Source: Syntrophobacterales bacterium (GTDB lineage: Bacteria; Desulfobacterota; Desulfobaccia; Desulfobaccales; 0-14-0-80-60-11). Taken from it: a stretch of DNA of 64,000 nt. Every line of letters begins with the position of its first letter. The stretch's first letter is position 1. Positions 43,449-50,748 of the stretch are shown here, piece by piece. The notes below the pieces were generated by a model. It had not been told where the DNA came from, made no database searches, and saw only the letters and a program-made list of their open reading frames with translations. The stretch lies in the NCBI GenBank assembly GCA_023229795.1, contig JALNYP010000003.1, forward strand, positions 39,586 through 103,585, given 5' to 3'. Both the position numbers and the translations under genes were made by a program.

Positions 43449-43483
43449 AACCCAGAACCCAGAACCCAGAACCCAGAACCCAG
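43449..43483. repeat. Heptamer tract AACCCAG x5
   Basis: Five perfect AACCCAG units directly downstream of the AICAR formyltransferase stop. It is a variant of the seven-base tracts found near other genes here. Confidence 0.9.
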
Positions 43484-43498
43484 AACCTAAAACCGCCT

Positions 43499-44785
43499 TT
43501 AATGCTTAAAGCATCGCTGCCCCGTAAAGACCATGGCCACGGGCGGGTCGGCTTCGTTGCAGGCCTCAATGACCTCATAGTCCCGGACGGAGCCGCCGGC
43601 GTGGGCCACCGCGGAAATCCCCTGGCGGATGCCCACGTCCACCCCGTCCCTGAAGGGGAAGAAGGCATCCGAAATCATCACCGAGCCGATGAGGCCGCCC
43701 TTGGCCTCCTGGGTGGCCACGTCGATGTCGGTCTGGTCGGAGGAGTCCCGCTTGGCCTGGAGAATTTCCAGTTCCAGGTTCTTATACGGCATGCCGAACC
43801 GCTTGAAGCACAAGGCGTCGGCGTACTTGGTATAGGCCTTGAACACCGCGATCTCGGCCACCCCGACCCGGTCCTGTTCGCCGGTGCCGATGCCCACCGT
43901 GCAGCCGTCTTTGACAAAAATCACCGAATTCGAAGTAATGCCCTGCTCCACCCACCAGCCGAACAGCAGGTCCTCGTACTCGGCCTCGGTGGGCTGGCGC
44001 ACGCAGCGGTATTCCTTGCCCTGGTGGGTGGCCGCGGCGGGCTTGAAGTCCTCTTTTTTCAGGATGGCGTTCAAGGGCGACTGCTGCACGATGATGCCGC
44101 CGTCCACCAGGCACTTGAAATCCACGAAGCGGTTGTGGATCAGGTGCTGCAGGCGGCCGAAGTTGGGCACCTTGATGATGCGCAAATCCTTGGCCTTTTT
44201 GAGGATATCCAGGGTGCCGGCCTCGAAGTCCGGCGCGGCGATGACCTCCAGGTAGTTCTGGGAAACCAGCTCCGCGGTGGCCTTGTCCAGGGGCCGGTTG
44301 AAGACCGCGGCGCCCCCGAACGCGGCGATGCGATCCGCCATGTTGGCCTTATCATAAGCCGCGGCCAGGGAGTCGGCCCAGGCCGCGCCGCAGGGGTTGT
44401 TGTGTTTGAGGATCACCGCGGCGGGCTTCTTCTGGAGCCACTTGATGATGTTCAGGCCGTTATCCAGGTCCGTGAGGTTGGTCTTCCCCGGGTGCTTGCC
44501 GGCCTGGACCATGGCCGCTTCATCGACGGCGCTGGTCAGCCCGTTGTTGGGGTCGATGAAGTGACACTCCCCCAGGGTCAGGTGGCCCCCTACCAACTCA
44601 TAAAGCGCGGCTTCCTGCCCGGGGTTCTCCCCGTAACGCAGCCCCATCTCAATGACTTCCCCCTTGGCGGGCAGTTTCCAGGTGCGCTTGCGGTAGGTGA
44701 GCTTCTGGTCGCCGAAGCTGATGGTCATCTCCGGGGGAAAATGGTCCGCCATCACGGTGCGGTACATGGCCTTGATATCGCTCAT
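43499..44785 (-). CDS. AICAR formyltransferase, stand-alone (PurH-like without the IMP cyclohydrolase domain)
   Basis: A 428-residue enzyme of purine synthesis that formylates AICAR. The PurH transformylase region is present: LRYGENPGQEAALYEL, KHNNPCGAAWADSLAAAYDK (including the catalytic KHxNPCG), SNSVIFVKDG and the final QGISAVAHAGGSVRDYE. The usual N-terminal MGS-like IMP cyclohydrolase domain (about 190 residues) is absent; the protein begins MSDIKAMYRTVMADHFPPEM. IMP ring closure must be done by another protein. The gene is flanked on both sides by heptamer tracts. Confidence 0.93.
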   Translation of the reverse strand: MSDIKAMYRTVMADHFPPEMTISFGDQKLTYRKRTWKLPAKGEVIEMGLRYGENPGQEAALYELVGGHLTLGECHFIDPNNGLTSAVDEAAMVQAGKHPGKTNLTDLDNGLNIIKWLQKKPAAVILKHNNPCGAAWADSLAAAYDKANMADRIAAFGGAAVFNRPLDKATAELVSQNYLEVIAAPDFEAGTLDILKKAKDLRIIKVPNFGRLQHLIHNRFVDFKCLVDGGIIVQQSPLNAILKKEDFKPAAATHQGKEYRCVRQPTEAEYEDLLFGWWVEQGITSNSVIFVKDGCTVGIGTGEQDRVGVAEIAVFKAYTKYADALCFKRFGMPYKNLELEILQAKRDSSDQTDIDVATQEAKGGLIGSVMISDAFFPFRDGVDVGIRQGISAVAHAGGSVRDYEVIEACNEADPPVAMVFTGQRCFKH

Positions 44786-44803
44786 ACAGGTCTCCTATAA
44801 AGG

Positions 44804-44834
44804 CAGTTTTCGGTTTTCAGTTTTCGGTTTTCGG
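44804..44834. repeat. Heptamer tract CAGTTTT/CGGTTTT x4
   Basis: Four units and a partial fifth, directly upstream of the AICAR formyltransferase start. It is the reverse complement of the tract at 44980. Confidence 0.9.
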
Positions 44835-44979
44835 CAAAGACCGCTGACTCACAGCGAGTAGCCCTATTGTGGCACGAGTTGCCCCGGCTTGACAAGCGCC
44901 TTTCGGGGCCAGGTCCAAATTGACATAACTTCGTGCGAATGCTAATATTTTGACACGGTAAACGACGATAATCTTTTTA

Positions 44980-45010
44980 CTGAAAACCGAAAACCGAAAA
45001 CTGAAAACCG
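44980..45010. repeat. Heptamer tract CTGAAAA/CCGAAAA x4
   Basis: Four units plus CCG, ending 10 bases before the next start codon. With 44804-44834 it makes an inverted pair around a 145-bp spacer that must hold two divergent promoters. Confidence 0.9.
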
Positions 45011-45019
45011 TCTTTAACA

Positions 45020-45301
45020 ATGGAGATCAAACCCCTGGACTTCTTCATCGGCGTGATCCTGGGCCTGGCCTTGGGTATCGGGGGAACGATTCTGGTGAGC
45101 CGTATCCGCGGCTGGCTGGGCCGCTCCGAGGTTGGCCGCCTGCGGACAGAAAACCGTACCCTGGCGCGCCGCCTGGCCGAAAAAGACCGCCACATCGGCA
45201 AGATGCTGGCCGAGACCCAACGCCTGGCTGAGCGGCTGGGGAAAAAAGACGTGAGCGGACTCAGCAGCCAAAGCGACAAAGCACTGACCACTGATCACTG
45301 A
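45020..45301 (+). CDS. Small membrane-anchored coiled-coil protein
   Basis: A 93-residue protein. An N-terminal helix (FFIGVILGLALGIGGTILVS, residues 8-27) anchors it, and residues 35-75 form a charged coiled coil (EVGRLRTENRTLARRLAEKD). The layout resembles YtxH- or LapA-like small proteins but no family is certain. ATG 45020 lies ten bases after a heptamer tract and has no clear ribosome site. The next gene follows after 26 bp, so the two may be co-transcribed. Confidence 0.6.
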   Translation: MEIKPLDFFIGVILGLALGIGGTILVSRIRGWLGRSEVGRLRTENRTLARRLAEKDRHIGKMLAETQRLAERLGKKDVSGLSSQSDKALTTDH

Positions 45302-45327
45302 CAACTGGCAACTATTAAGGAGGCGAT

Positions 45328-45651
45328 ATGGCCAAGAATAATATGTCCCTTAACGGCGCGATGGTAGGCGGCATGGCGGGCTGGGTGGCCGAAGTGGCCA
45401 TTCAGGAAGTCACCGGGCACCACATCACCTCGGGGCTGCTGGAGCTTTTGGGCGCGGCCGCGGGCCTGTGGCGCCTGGACCGGCGTCTGACCAACTCCCT
45501 TACCGACAGCCTGGAACGGGCTCAGCGCGGCCAGGACCAGGACTATCGGGAAATCAAGAGCCGCATCGAGGAGCTGACCCAGGACCTGCCGGAACTCCGG
45601 GAAATACTGGGCAATATGGTGGACGCGGGCATCTCGGCCCAGAAGGCGTAA
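45328..45651 (+). CDS. Hypothetical small protein with glycine-rich hydrophobic N-terminus
   Basis: A 107-residue protein with a very good ribosome site (AAGGAGGCGAT). The N-terminal half has weakly hydrophobic Gly/Ala segments (GAMVGGMAGWVAEVAIQEVT; ELLGAAAGLWRL) and the C-terminal half is an amphipathic helix (REIKSRIEELTQDLPELREI). It may be membrane-associated. No family recognised. It belongs to a run of three small unknown genes. Confidence 0.6.
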   Translation: MAKNNMSLNGAMVGGMAGWVAEVAIQEVTGHHITSGLLELLGAAAGLWRLDRRLTNSLTDSLERAQRGQDQDYREIKSRIEELTQDLPELREILGNMVDAGISAQKA

Positions 45652-45700
45652 TTTCAGGTTCGCTTTAAGATGAATGCCTAGCCGCAATCTATTGGCGAAC

Positions 45701-45722
45701 GAAAAACCAAAAACCAAAAACG
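45701..45722. repeat. Heptamer tract AAAAACC x3
   Basis: GAAAAACC-AAAAACC-AAAAACGG, 11 bases before the next start codon. Same seven-base period as the other tracts. Confidence 0.75.
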
Positions 45723-45732
45723 GTAGTATAAG

Positions 45733-46119
45733 ATGCTGGGCTTAGGTCTGCTGGTGCGCCTGGGGCGCCAGGTGCTGGCCGGGCCGGTGGCGGACGCGGG
45801 GGTGCTCCCCGCCGGCTACTACCGCCACCTGGTCCTGGCGGCCCTGGAAGAGGAGGATTTCCCCGAAGCCCTGCGCTTCCTCAAGTGGGCCAATGATCCT
45901 CTCCTGGCCCAGATCATCGTCTTCCGCCTGCGCCTGCTGGCGGCCCAGCACCGCCGGCAGCAAGAGGCCGTCCGCGGCCTGCTCCGTTCCGACCTGGCGG
46001 CCGCGCGCCGGGAGCCCTGCGAGACCCTTCTGACCCAGGAAGAACGGGCACTGGAACTCCTGAAAGACTATGAGGCCCGGGCTTTGGCCCACGTGAAAGG
46101 TGGCGCCGCCGGCCCCTAA
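45733..46119 (+). CDS. Hypothetical small helical protein
   Basis: A 128-residue protein, mostly helical and Leu/Ala/Arg-rich (LGLGLLVRLGRQVLAGPV; YYRHLVLAALEEEDFPEALR; RLRLLAAQHRRQQEAVRGLL). The pattern around YRHLVLAALEEEDFPEALRF resembles one degenerate TPR-like helix pair. Start ATG 45733 follows a heptamer tract and lacks a clear ribosome site. Function unknown. An intrinsic terminator follows 70 bp downstream, which closes this three-gene run. Confidence 0.55.
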   Translation: MLGLGLLVRLGRQVLAGPVADAGVLPAGYYRHLVLAALEEEDFPEALRFLKWANDPLLAQIIVFRLRLLAAQHRRQQEAVRGLLRSDLAAARREPCETLLTQEERALELLKDYEARALAHVKGGAAGP

Positions 46120-46188
46120 AAAAGTAGTACCCCAAAACAGGCCGGCTCCGGTCTGATTCACCAGTTTCCCTCTTCAAGATAATGCCGG

Positions 46189-46214
46189 CAGGGCCGATCA
46201 CGGCCCTGTTTTTT
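46189..46214 (+). terminator. Intrinsic terminator (GCAGGGCCG family)
   Basis: CAGGGCCG (46189-46196) ATCA CGGCCCTG (46201-46208) then six T. Confidence 0.88.
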
Positions 46215-46562
46215 GGTGCGGCTGCCTTTGGCGGCAAGAGGAACGATATATAAAGCGGGGAGAGCGCCGCGCACGGCCATTATCGATAAAATAATTAATA
46301 GGTTATGAAATATATAGCAGATGGACTAGAACGTCTCTCATAATTCAATTAAAAAATCCTCAAGAATAAAATCGTTAAGATAGAAGAAATTCTAATTTCT
46401 AAGAAAAAATCTTGACAATTTCTTTAAATTGAATTAGGTTCCCTTCAAGGAAAGGTTAGTAGGTCCGAAGACCTGGAGGGTGGCAGACATTCAGCAGAGA
46501 GAGCGACTCGATTCATGGGCGTCCTCCGGCATCTTCCGTGACTCCGGACCTGGTGCAGGGTC

Positions 46563-46576
46563 TTACAATATTGTAA
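46563..46576 (+). promoter_or_regulatory. Perfect palindrome TTACAATATTGTAA (copy 1)
   Basis: A 14-bp perfect dyad about 200 bp upstream of the promoter of PEP-CTERM gene 1. It is kept unchanged in the diverged second copy of the block (49352-49365), which suggests a protein-binding site. Confidence 0.5.
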
Positions 46577-46759
46577 GGGAGAAAGAAGCTACCGGGGACC
46601 ACCTGACCGTCAATCCACGTTGGCCATTGATTTTAGGCCCTGCCTAGTTCTCCTGGGGCTTCGAGGCGGCCTGCTTATGATTTTAGGGGGAAGTTAACCG
46701 ATTAATCATTAAACTGAAAAATTATGTGAAATAAATTATAAAGCAGATTTAAATAATTC

Positions 46760-46788
46760 TTGACATGCCTAATTAATGTCATTAGGAT
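46760..46788 (+). promoter_or_regulatory. Sigma-70-type promoter of PEP-CTERM gene 1
   Basis: TTGACA (46760-46765), 17-bp spacer, TAGGAT (46783-46788). The start would fall just before the conserved leader. Confidence 0.65.
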
Positions 46789-46797
46789 TAGGCCAAA

Positions 46798-46930
46798 TGG
46801 AAAAATATTTTGGTCCGGCCGTTTTCAGGACGGTAGGGAGAAGGCAGGGAAGCCAGCAACCAGTTTTCATCTCCCCGGTCAGACGATAAGCAGAGTTATC
46901 AGTGCATTTGACCGATTACCAGGATAAGGA
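46798..46930 (+). ncRNA. Conserved structured 5' leader, class unassigned (copy 1)
   Basis: The leader between promoter and start codon can fold as GTCC/GGAC (46813-46831), GGGAGA (46836-46841) / TCTCCC (46870-46875) enclosing GGC/GCC, and GATAA/TTATC (46885-46899). The second copy at 49590-49720 keeps these stems and changes the loops. I cannot match it to a known riboswitch class. Confidence 0.55.
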
Positions 46931-46937
46931 GAAAATC

Positions 46938-47588
46938 ATGCGTATGTGGGCGAAATTGAGCAAGGTGGGTTGGTTGGTAGTGTTGGGGCTGGTTCTGGGG
47001 GGTGCGAATTTTGCCCAGGCGGACCTTTCTTATGATATGGGTTCATCGAGCAGCGCACTCCAATCCGGGTTTACTAGGGTTACCGAAAGTACTCTATATA
47101 CCTCATTGAATGGGTATGGGTGGGACACGGCGCTGAACTTCGCTTCGCATGGGGCGCCCGCATCTTCATTACAGAACCTGCTGCTGGATTATGATTATGG
47201 TTCTCCCGGTAGTACAGGGCAGCGAACCTTTAAAGTTGATCTTGCCGCTGGGGAATATGCGGTCACGCTATATTTCTATGACCAAACCAATGGGAAAACC
47301 AATATTGAAGTCTACCAGGGGTCAAGCAGTACCTTGCTGGCCGAGGTGGATACTCTGGCACCCAATACGCTGATAACCAAAGAATTTAACGTAACCATGG
47401 CTAGTGACGGGACCTTGGATCTGAGATTTTTTCGCCCGGCGGATGTCGACCCGCCAGTTTTGCCGTATACGGACAAATGGGTCATCAATGGCATCGTCAT
47501 ATCCGCGGTCCCCCTGCCCTCGACCATGCTCCTCCTGGGCTCCGGCCTGTTTGGGCTAGGCCTGCTGAGGTTCAGGAAGAGAGCTTAA
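46938..47588 (+). CDS. PEP-CTERM-like exported protein 1 with galactose-binding-like domain
   Basis: A 216-residue exported protein from ATG 46938 (AAGGAGAAAATC upstream). The signal peptide KLSKVGWLVVLGLVLGG is nearly identical to that of the gene at 49734. The mature domain (SYDMGSSSSALQSGFTRVTE through DKWVINGIVI) is beta-rich and matches the carbohydrate-binding-like fold found before esterases and agarases (FDxGS...GYTxV...YG). The C-terminus carries a sorting signal VPLPSTMLLLGSGLFGLGLL with a basic tail (RFRKRA), the exosortase-type PEP-CTERM layout in a VPLP variant. It probably ends up on the surface or in exopolysaccharide. No exosortase gene lies in the window. Confidence 0.88.
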   Translation: MRMWAKLSKVGWLVVLGLVLGGANFAQADLSYDMGSSSSALQSGFTRVTESTLYTSLNGYGWDTALNFASHGAPASSLQNLLLDYDYGSPGSTGQRTFKVDLAAGEYAVTLYFYDQTNGKTNIEVYQGSSSTLLAEVDTLAPNTLITKEFNVTMASDGTLDLRFFRPADVDPPVLPYTDKWVINGIVISAVPLPSTMLLLGSGLFGLGLLRFRKRA

Positions 47589-47615
47589 GAAAGATTCAGT
47601 GGAGCGGAAAAATTT

Positions 47616-47649
47616 AAGGCAGGGCCCATCACGCGGCCCTGCCTTTTTT
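47616..47649 (+). terminator. Terminator of PEP-CTERM gene 1, interrupted by the IS at its T-run
   Basis: AAGGCAGGGCC and GGCCCTGCCTT enclose a short loop and are followed by six T. The IS1595 element begins two bases after the T-run; the T-run is part of its target duplication. Confidence 0.88.
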
Positions 47650-47668
47650 AGGGAATTATATACTTTAG

Positions 47669-47896
47669 TCACGATTGATAATCTTCGGGGTGATTGATTC
47701 GCTTCATACGTTCACGATGAGCCTCTATATATGGCGTACAATCATCAGGGTCGGGGTGATACCAAACCTTACCAGCAAGAGTATTTTTATAACGGACCTG
47801 ACAGGAACCTTTAGGAATGGTTCCATTACAGAGGCAACATTTATGATCAACCCTTGTCTTGCTTACATAATGGGGGTGTTTCTCTGTTCTTGGCAT
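47669..47896 (-). CDS. IS passenger gene, small Cys/His protein
   Basis: A 75-residue protein from ATG 47896 (AAGGAAAAG upstream); an in-frame ATG at 47941 is less likely. It reads PRTEKHPHYVSKTRVDHKCC, then LCNGTIPKGSCQVRYKNT and WYHPDPDDCTPYIEAHRERM. CxLC, C and HPDPDDC could form a zinc site. The stop codon lies inside the left inverted repeat, so the gene is part of the element. Function unknown. Confidence 0.6.
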   Translation of the reverse strand: MPRTEKHPHYVSKTRVDHKCCLCNGTIPKGSCQVRYKNTLAGKVWYHPDPDDCTPYIEAHRERMKRINHPEDYQS

Positions 47897-47968
47897 CTTT
47901 CTTTTCCTTTTTCGGCTTATAGGCCAGCACCTTATCAACAATGCAATTAAGAATCTTAGGTGGCCTTT

Positions 47969-48253
47969 TCATAAGAGGCACCATTTGTCATTCGGAAAAG
48001 GCGAACCATAATACTCAGCTTCCGTATCGCATAAAAAACCAGCATTATTTAATGCGATTATTTGCATCCCATTAGGCAGGCGATCAATGATTAATACTTC
48101 ACCATCTACAATTTTAAGCCAGCCTCTTTTATCGGCTTCCTTAGAAGTACATCTTAACTCGTGTTCTAAGTGGATAACGTGTCGGTATTGTTCACACTGG
48201 AAAAATTCTCCAGTTGGAGAAAGCCAGCCGTTTAGATGCTTTGACCACTCCAT
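47969..48253 (-). CDS. IS passenger gene, hypothetical
   Basis: A 94-residue protein beginning MEWSKHLNGWLSPTGEFFQC. The start codon is immediately behind the transposase stop (1-base gap). It contains CEQYRHVIHLEHELRC and ends PFPNDKWCLL. The acidic/aromatic composition gives no family. Such small genes next to IS1595 transposases can be passengers picked up by the element. AT-rich like the rest of the IS. Confidence 0.6.
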   Translation of the reverse strand: MEWSKHLNGWLSPTGEFFQCEQYRHVIHLEHELRCTSKEADKRGWLKIVDGEVLIIDRLPNGMQIIALNNAGFLCDTEAEYYGSPFPNDKWCLL

Positions 48254-48254
48254 A

Positions 48255-49181
48255 TCAATTACCCTTCACCAAACAGTTATAGGTCAATCGTTTACCCGCA
48301 ACGGCAGTTACAAAACTTTCAAGGCGGTTTAAAGTATGTCTTTTGCAGTTCCCAGCGTTAAGACGAAAGGTAAATTCGTTGACGTAGCGGCCAAGATGCT
48401 TCGGACTCGCATGATGATAAACCCCATGCAGACCCCGCTTGAGGACCGCCCACACGCTGTCGATGCCGTTGGTGGTCACGCCATTCTTCACATATTCCCC
48501 GGCACTATGGTTTACCGACTTATGCCGGTAGAGCAGGCCATCCAGGCCAGAATAAACCGGGGCATCATCGGTATGAATCATGGAACCCAGGGCCACATGG
48601 TCAAGGATTGCGCCGTGCAAGGTGGCCTTATCCGGGCTTGTGATCGGTTTGGCAATCGTGTTGCCGCCCCGCTCCCGGAGCCCAACAACGCCGACCTTGC
48701 CGACAGAGCCACGGCCCGCAAGGAGCTTCTTTTTCTGATGCTTGGTGGTTTCCTTGCCCCCGATGTAAGTTTCGTCAACCTCGATGATGCCCCGGAGTTC
48801 CGCCAGATCATCGCCACAGGCTTCCCGGAGCCGATGCAGCATGAACCAGGCCGATTTTTGGGTAATGCCTATCTCCTTGGAAAGCTGCAAGGAAGAAATG
48901 CCTTTGCGGGCCGTCACAAGCAGATACATGGCATAAAGCCACTTGTGAAGCGGGATATGCGACCGCTCAAAGATGGTTCCGGTGCGCACCGTGAAATCCT
49001 TAATGCAGGCATTGCAGCGATAAAATCCGCCTTTAAGGGTATGGATTCGCTTCATTTCCCCGCAATGAGGGCATTTCACGCCTTTGGGCCACAGCCGGGA
49101 TTCAAGGTATTTCCGGGCCGTTTCCTGATCCGGGAACATCTCGAAAAGCTGAAAAGTAGAAATGGTGATTTTGTCTTTCAT
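48255..49181 (-). CDS. IS1595-family transposase
   Basis: A 308-residue DDE-type transposase. The N-terminal zinc ribbon (CPHCGEMKRI and FYRCNACIKDF) is typical of the family, followed by TVRTGTIFERSHIPLHKWLY and the helix-turn-helix region. The catalytic core starts at GIIEVDETYIGG (first Asp), continues through IHTDDAPVYSGL (second Asp), HKSVNHSAGEYV and ends with NGIDSVWAVLKRG LHG region carrying the last acidic position. The reading frame is intact and the ends are perfect, so it may still be active. Confidence 0.94.
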   Translation of the reverse strand: MKDKITISTFQLFEMFPDQETARKYLESRLWPKGVKCPHCGEMKRIHTLKGGFYRCNACIKDFTVRTGTIFERSHIPLHKWLYAMYLLVTARKGISSLQLSKEIGITQKSAWFMLHRLREACGDDLAELRGIIEVDETYIGGKETTKHQKKKLLAGRGSVGKVGVVGLRERGGNTIAKPITSPDKATLHGAILDHVALGSMIHTDDAPVYSGLDGLLYRHKSVNHSAGEYVKNGVTTNGIDSVWAVLKRGLHGVYHHASPKHLGRYVNEFTFRLNAGNCKRHTLNRLESFVTAVAGKRLTYNCLVKGN

Positions 49182-49549
49182 GACAATATTATAATCATTT
49201 ATTTTCGTGAGTCAAGTATATAATTCCCCTTTTTTACGTGGCCGAGGGCCTGGAGCTCGGCAGACTCTTAGCGGAGAAGGACTCCCCGATCACTCCAGGT
49301 TCATGGGCTGTCGCCCGGCATCTTCCGCGGCTCGGGACCCCGTGCAGAGTCTTACAATATTGTAATTAAGAAAGAAGGTACGAGGGAGAACCTGACCGTC
49401 ACTTCACGCCCGGCTTTGATTTTAGGCCCTGCCCAATTCTCCTGCGGTTTCCAGACGGCCCGCCCATGATTTTTGAGGGAGGTTAATCGATTATGCATTA
49501 AACTGATAAATCCATGTGAAATAAATTATAAAATTGATTTAAATAATTC

Positions 49550-49579
49550 TTGACATGTTTAGTTATGGCCATTTAGGAT
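49550..49579 (+). promoter_or_regulatory. Sigma-70-type promoter of PEP-CTERM gene 2
   Basis: TTGACA (49550-49555), 18-bp spacer, TAGGAT (49574-49579). The boxes are the same as for gene 1. Confidence 0.62.
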
Positions 49580-49589
49580 AAGGTTCACT

Positions 49590-49720
49590 GGAAAAATATT
49601 TTGGTCCGGCCGTTATCAGGACGGTTCAGGGAGAAGGCAGGGAAGCCCGAAGCAGTCTTCATCTCCCCGGTCAGACGAAAGATAGAGCAGAATTATCAGT
49701 ACCTTTAAGGATTACCGGGA
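49590..49720 (+). ncRNA. Conserved structured 5' leader, class unassigned (copy 2)
   Basis: Keeps AAAAATATTTTGGTCCGGCC, the GTCC/GGAC stem, GGGAGA/TCTCCC stem with inner GGC/GCC, and the GATA/TATC hairpin of copy 1, with altered loop bases (e.g. CCCGAAGCAGTC for CCAGCAACCAGTT). Confidence 0.55.
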
Positions 49721-49733
49721 TGAGGAGAAGACT

Positions 49734-50405
49734 ATGCGTACCTGGGTGAAATTGAGCAAGGTGGGTTGGCTGGTGGTGTTGGGGCTCATTGTCGGCGGCT
49801 TGCTGGCGGCGCCCGCCGGAGCCACGCTGTATCAGTTCGATATGGATTCCGACCAGGACCATACCGGGGTTTATTACACTGAAGCCGGATACACCAGCGT
49901 TAAGGTCACGACCCTGGTCAATCCTCCGACCCAGTTGTACGGTTGGGTCACCAGTCCTGCCGGCACCCCTGCCCCTACGGGTCAGCGTGACCGTGGCGTT
50001 ATTACCGGCAACCCGCAGTCCGACTTGCTTCGGGATTTCCATTTCGACTCTGCTGACCGAACCTTCGAAATGGCCTTCGGTGCGGGGACGTATGATGTGA
50101 CCCTCTACTTCCGCGACAAAACCAGCTCTCATGATACTATCCAGGTGTTTGCCGACGGTAGTTTAGCCGCGTCGGTCGATAGTCTGCCAATCAACACCAC
50201 CGCGATCAGATCGTTCAGTGTCTCTAACACTGATGGCGCCCTAGACCTGAGATTCCACAATAACGCCGGTACCGACCCCAACTGGATTATTAACGGCATC
50301 GTCGTTGATTTCACCCCGGTCCCCCTGCCCTCCACCATGCTCCTCTTAGGCTCCGGTCTCGTGGGGTTGGGGCTGCTGCGCCGCAAGTGGAGTCTGAAAA
50401 GGTAA
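49734..50405 (+). CDS. PEP-CTERM-like exported protein 2 with galactose-binding-like domain
   Basis: A 223-residue exported protein; GAGGAGAAG precedes the ATG. The signal peptide (KLSKVGWLVVLGLIVGG) matches that of gene 1. The domain reads YQFDMDSDQDHTGVYYTEAG, YTSVKVTTLV, ...GTYDVTLYFRDKTSSHDTI..., DPNWIINGIVV, again the FDxxS/GYTxV carbohydrate-binding-like fold, but the middle is only loosely similar to gene 1. The C-terminus VPLPSTMLLLGSGLVGLGLL with RRKWSLKR is the sorting signal, almost identical at DNA level to that of gene 3. This gene thus shares its 5' end with gene 1 and its 3' end with gene 3. Confidence 0.88.
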   Translation: MRTWVKLSKVGWLVVLGLIVGGLLAAPAGATLYQFDMDSDQDHTGVYYTEAGYTSVKVTTLVNPPTQLYGWVTSPAGTPAPTGQRDRGVITGNPQSDLLRDFHFDSADRTFEMAFGAGTYDVTLYFRDKTSSHDTIQVFADGSLAASVDSLPINTTAIRSFSVSNTDGALDLRFHNNAGTDPNWIINGIVVDFTPVPLPSTMLLLGSGLVGLGLLRRKWSLKR

Positions 50406-50434
50406 GCCACCTCTAAGTTCGATGAGCATTTCCC

Positions 50435-50465
50435 AGGCAGGGCCGATCACGGCCCTGCCTTTTTT
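50435..50465 (+). terminator. Intrinsic terminator of PEP-CTERM gene 2
   Basis: AGGCAGGGCCG (50435-50445) ATCA CGGCCCTGCCT (50450-50460), then six T. Confidence 0.92.
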
Positions 50466-50707
50466 GTGGCGGAGATGGTTTGGCGGGTCGGTATGCCCTG
50501 GCAATCCGGTGCGACCGGTTATATCGGGAGAAGTGGCCAGACGGGGGAACGGCGATCGGCAAACGCGGATCTGCCACCCCGTTGGGCGGCGTTGCCGGCA
50601 GCGCGGCCTGAGGCACCGGCCCGCTGGGGATTTTTTGTGAAGAAAATTAATAAATTAACATTAACTTGCAAAATTCATAAAAAATAATGGCTAAATATTT
50701 AAATTAT

Positions 50708-50736
50708 CTTGACACGCAAGTAGCTTGCCATTATAA
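50708..50736 (+). promoter_or_regulatory. Sigma-70-type promoter of PEP-CTERM gene 3
   Basis: TTGACA (50708-50713), 17-bp spacer, TATAAA (50731-50736). The transcript would start just before the riboswitch. Confidence 0.75.
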
Positions 50737-50748
50737 ATTGTCTACCAG

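Larger units (their letters stand above)
46120..46937. other. Long non-coding region with duplicated block upstream of PEP-CTERM gene 1
   Basis: No gene. It holds a terminator (46189), an AT-rich stretch, a duplicated block from about 46480 that recurs upstream of PEP-CTERM gene 2 (about 49250 onward), a perfect palindrome TTACAATATTGTAA (46563-46576; second copy 49352-49365), a promoter (46760) and a structured leader (46798). Confidence 0.8.
47651..49228 (-). mobile_element. Complete IS1595-family insertion sequence with two passenger genes
   Basis: A 1578-bp element. Its left end starts GGGAATTATATACTTTAGTC (47651 onward) and its right end is the inverted copy (49208-49228, ending ATAATTCCC); the 21-bp ends differ at two positions. 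Both ends are flanked by CTTTTTTA (47643-47650 and 49229-49236), an 8-bp target duplication as expected for IS1595. It encodes an intact transposase and two small genes on the same strand. Confidence 0.95.
49229..49733. other. Non-coding upstream block of PEP-CTERM gene 2
   Basis: No gene. Second copy of the block at 46480-46937: the palindrome TTACAATATTGTAA (49352-49365), the AT-rich run, promoter and leader are all present. Divergence is moderate, so the duplication is not recent. Confidence 0.8.

Noticed and set aside
43502..44800. Long plus-strand frame opposite the AICAR formyltransferase
   Set aside because: Antisense shadow of a gene with full transformylase motifs.
43449..45010. CRISPR-like array in the region of short tandem repeats
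   Set aside because: Units are 7-8 bases and directly contiguous, with no spacers and no cas genes nearby.
46798..46930. Assigning the duplicated leader to a cobalamin or GEMM riboswitch
   Set aside because: Neither the B12 box nor the GEMM core strands are present; class left open.
48336..49223. Plus-strand frame opposite the IS1595 transposase
   Set aside because: The minus strand carries zinc ribbon, DDE motifs and the correct position inside the inverted repeats; the plus frame is its shadow.
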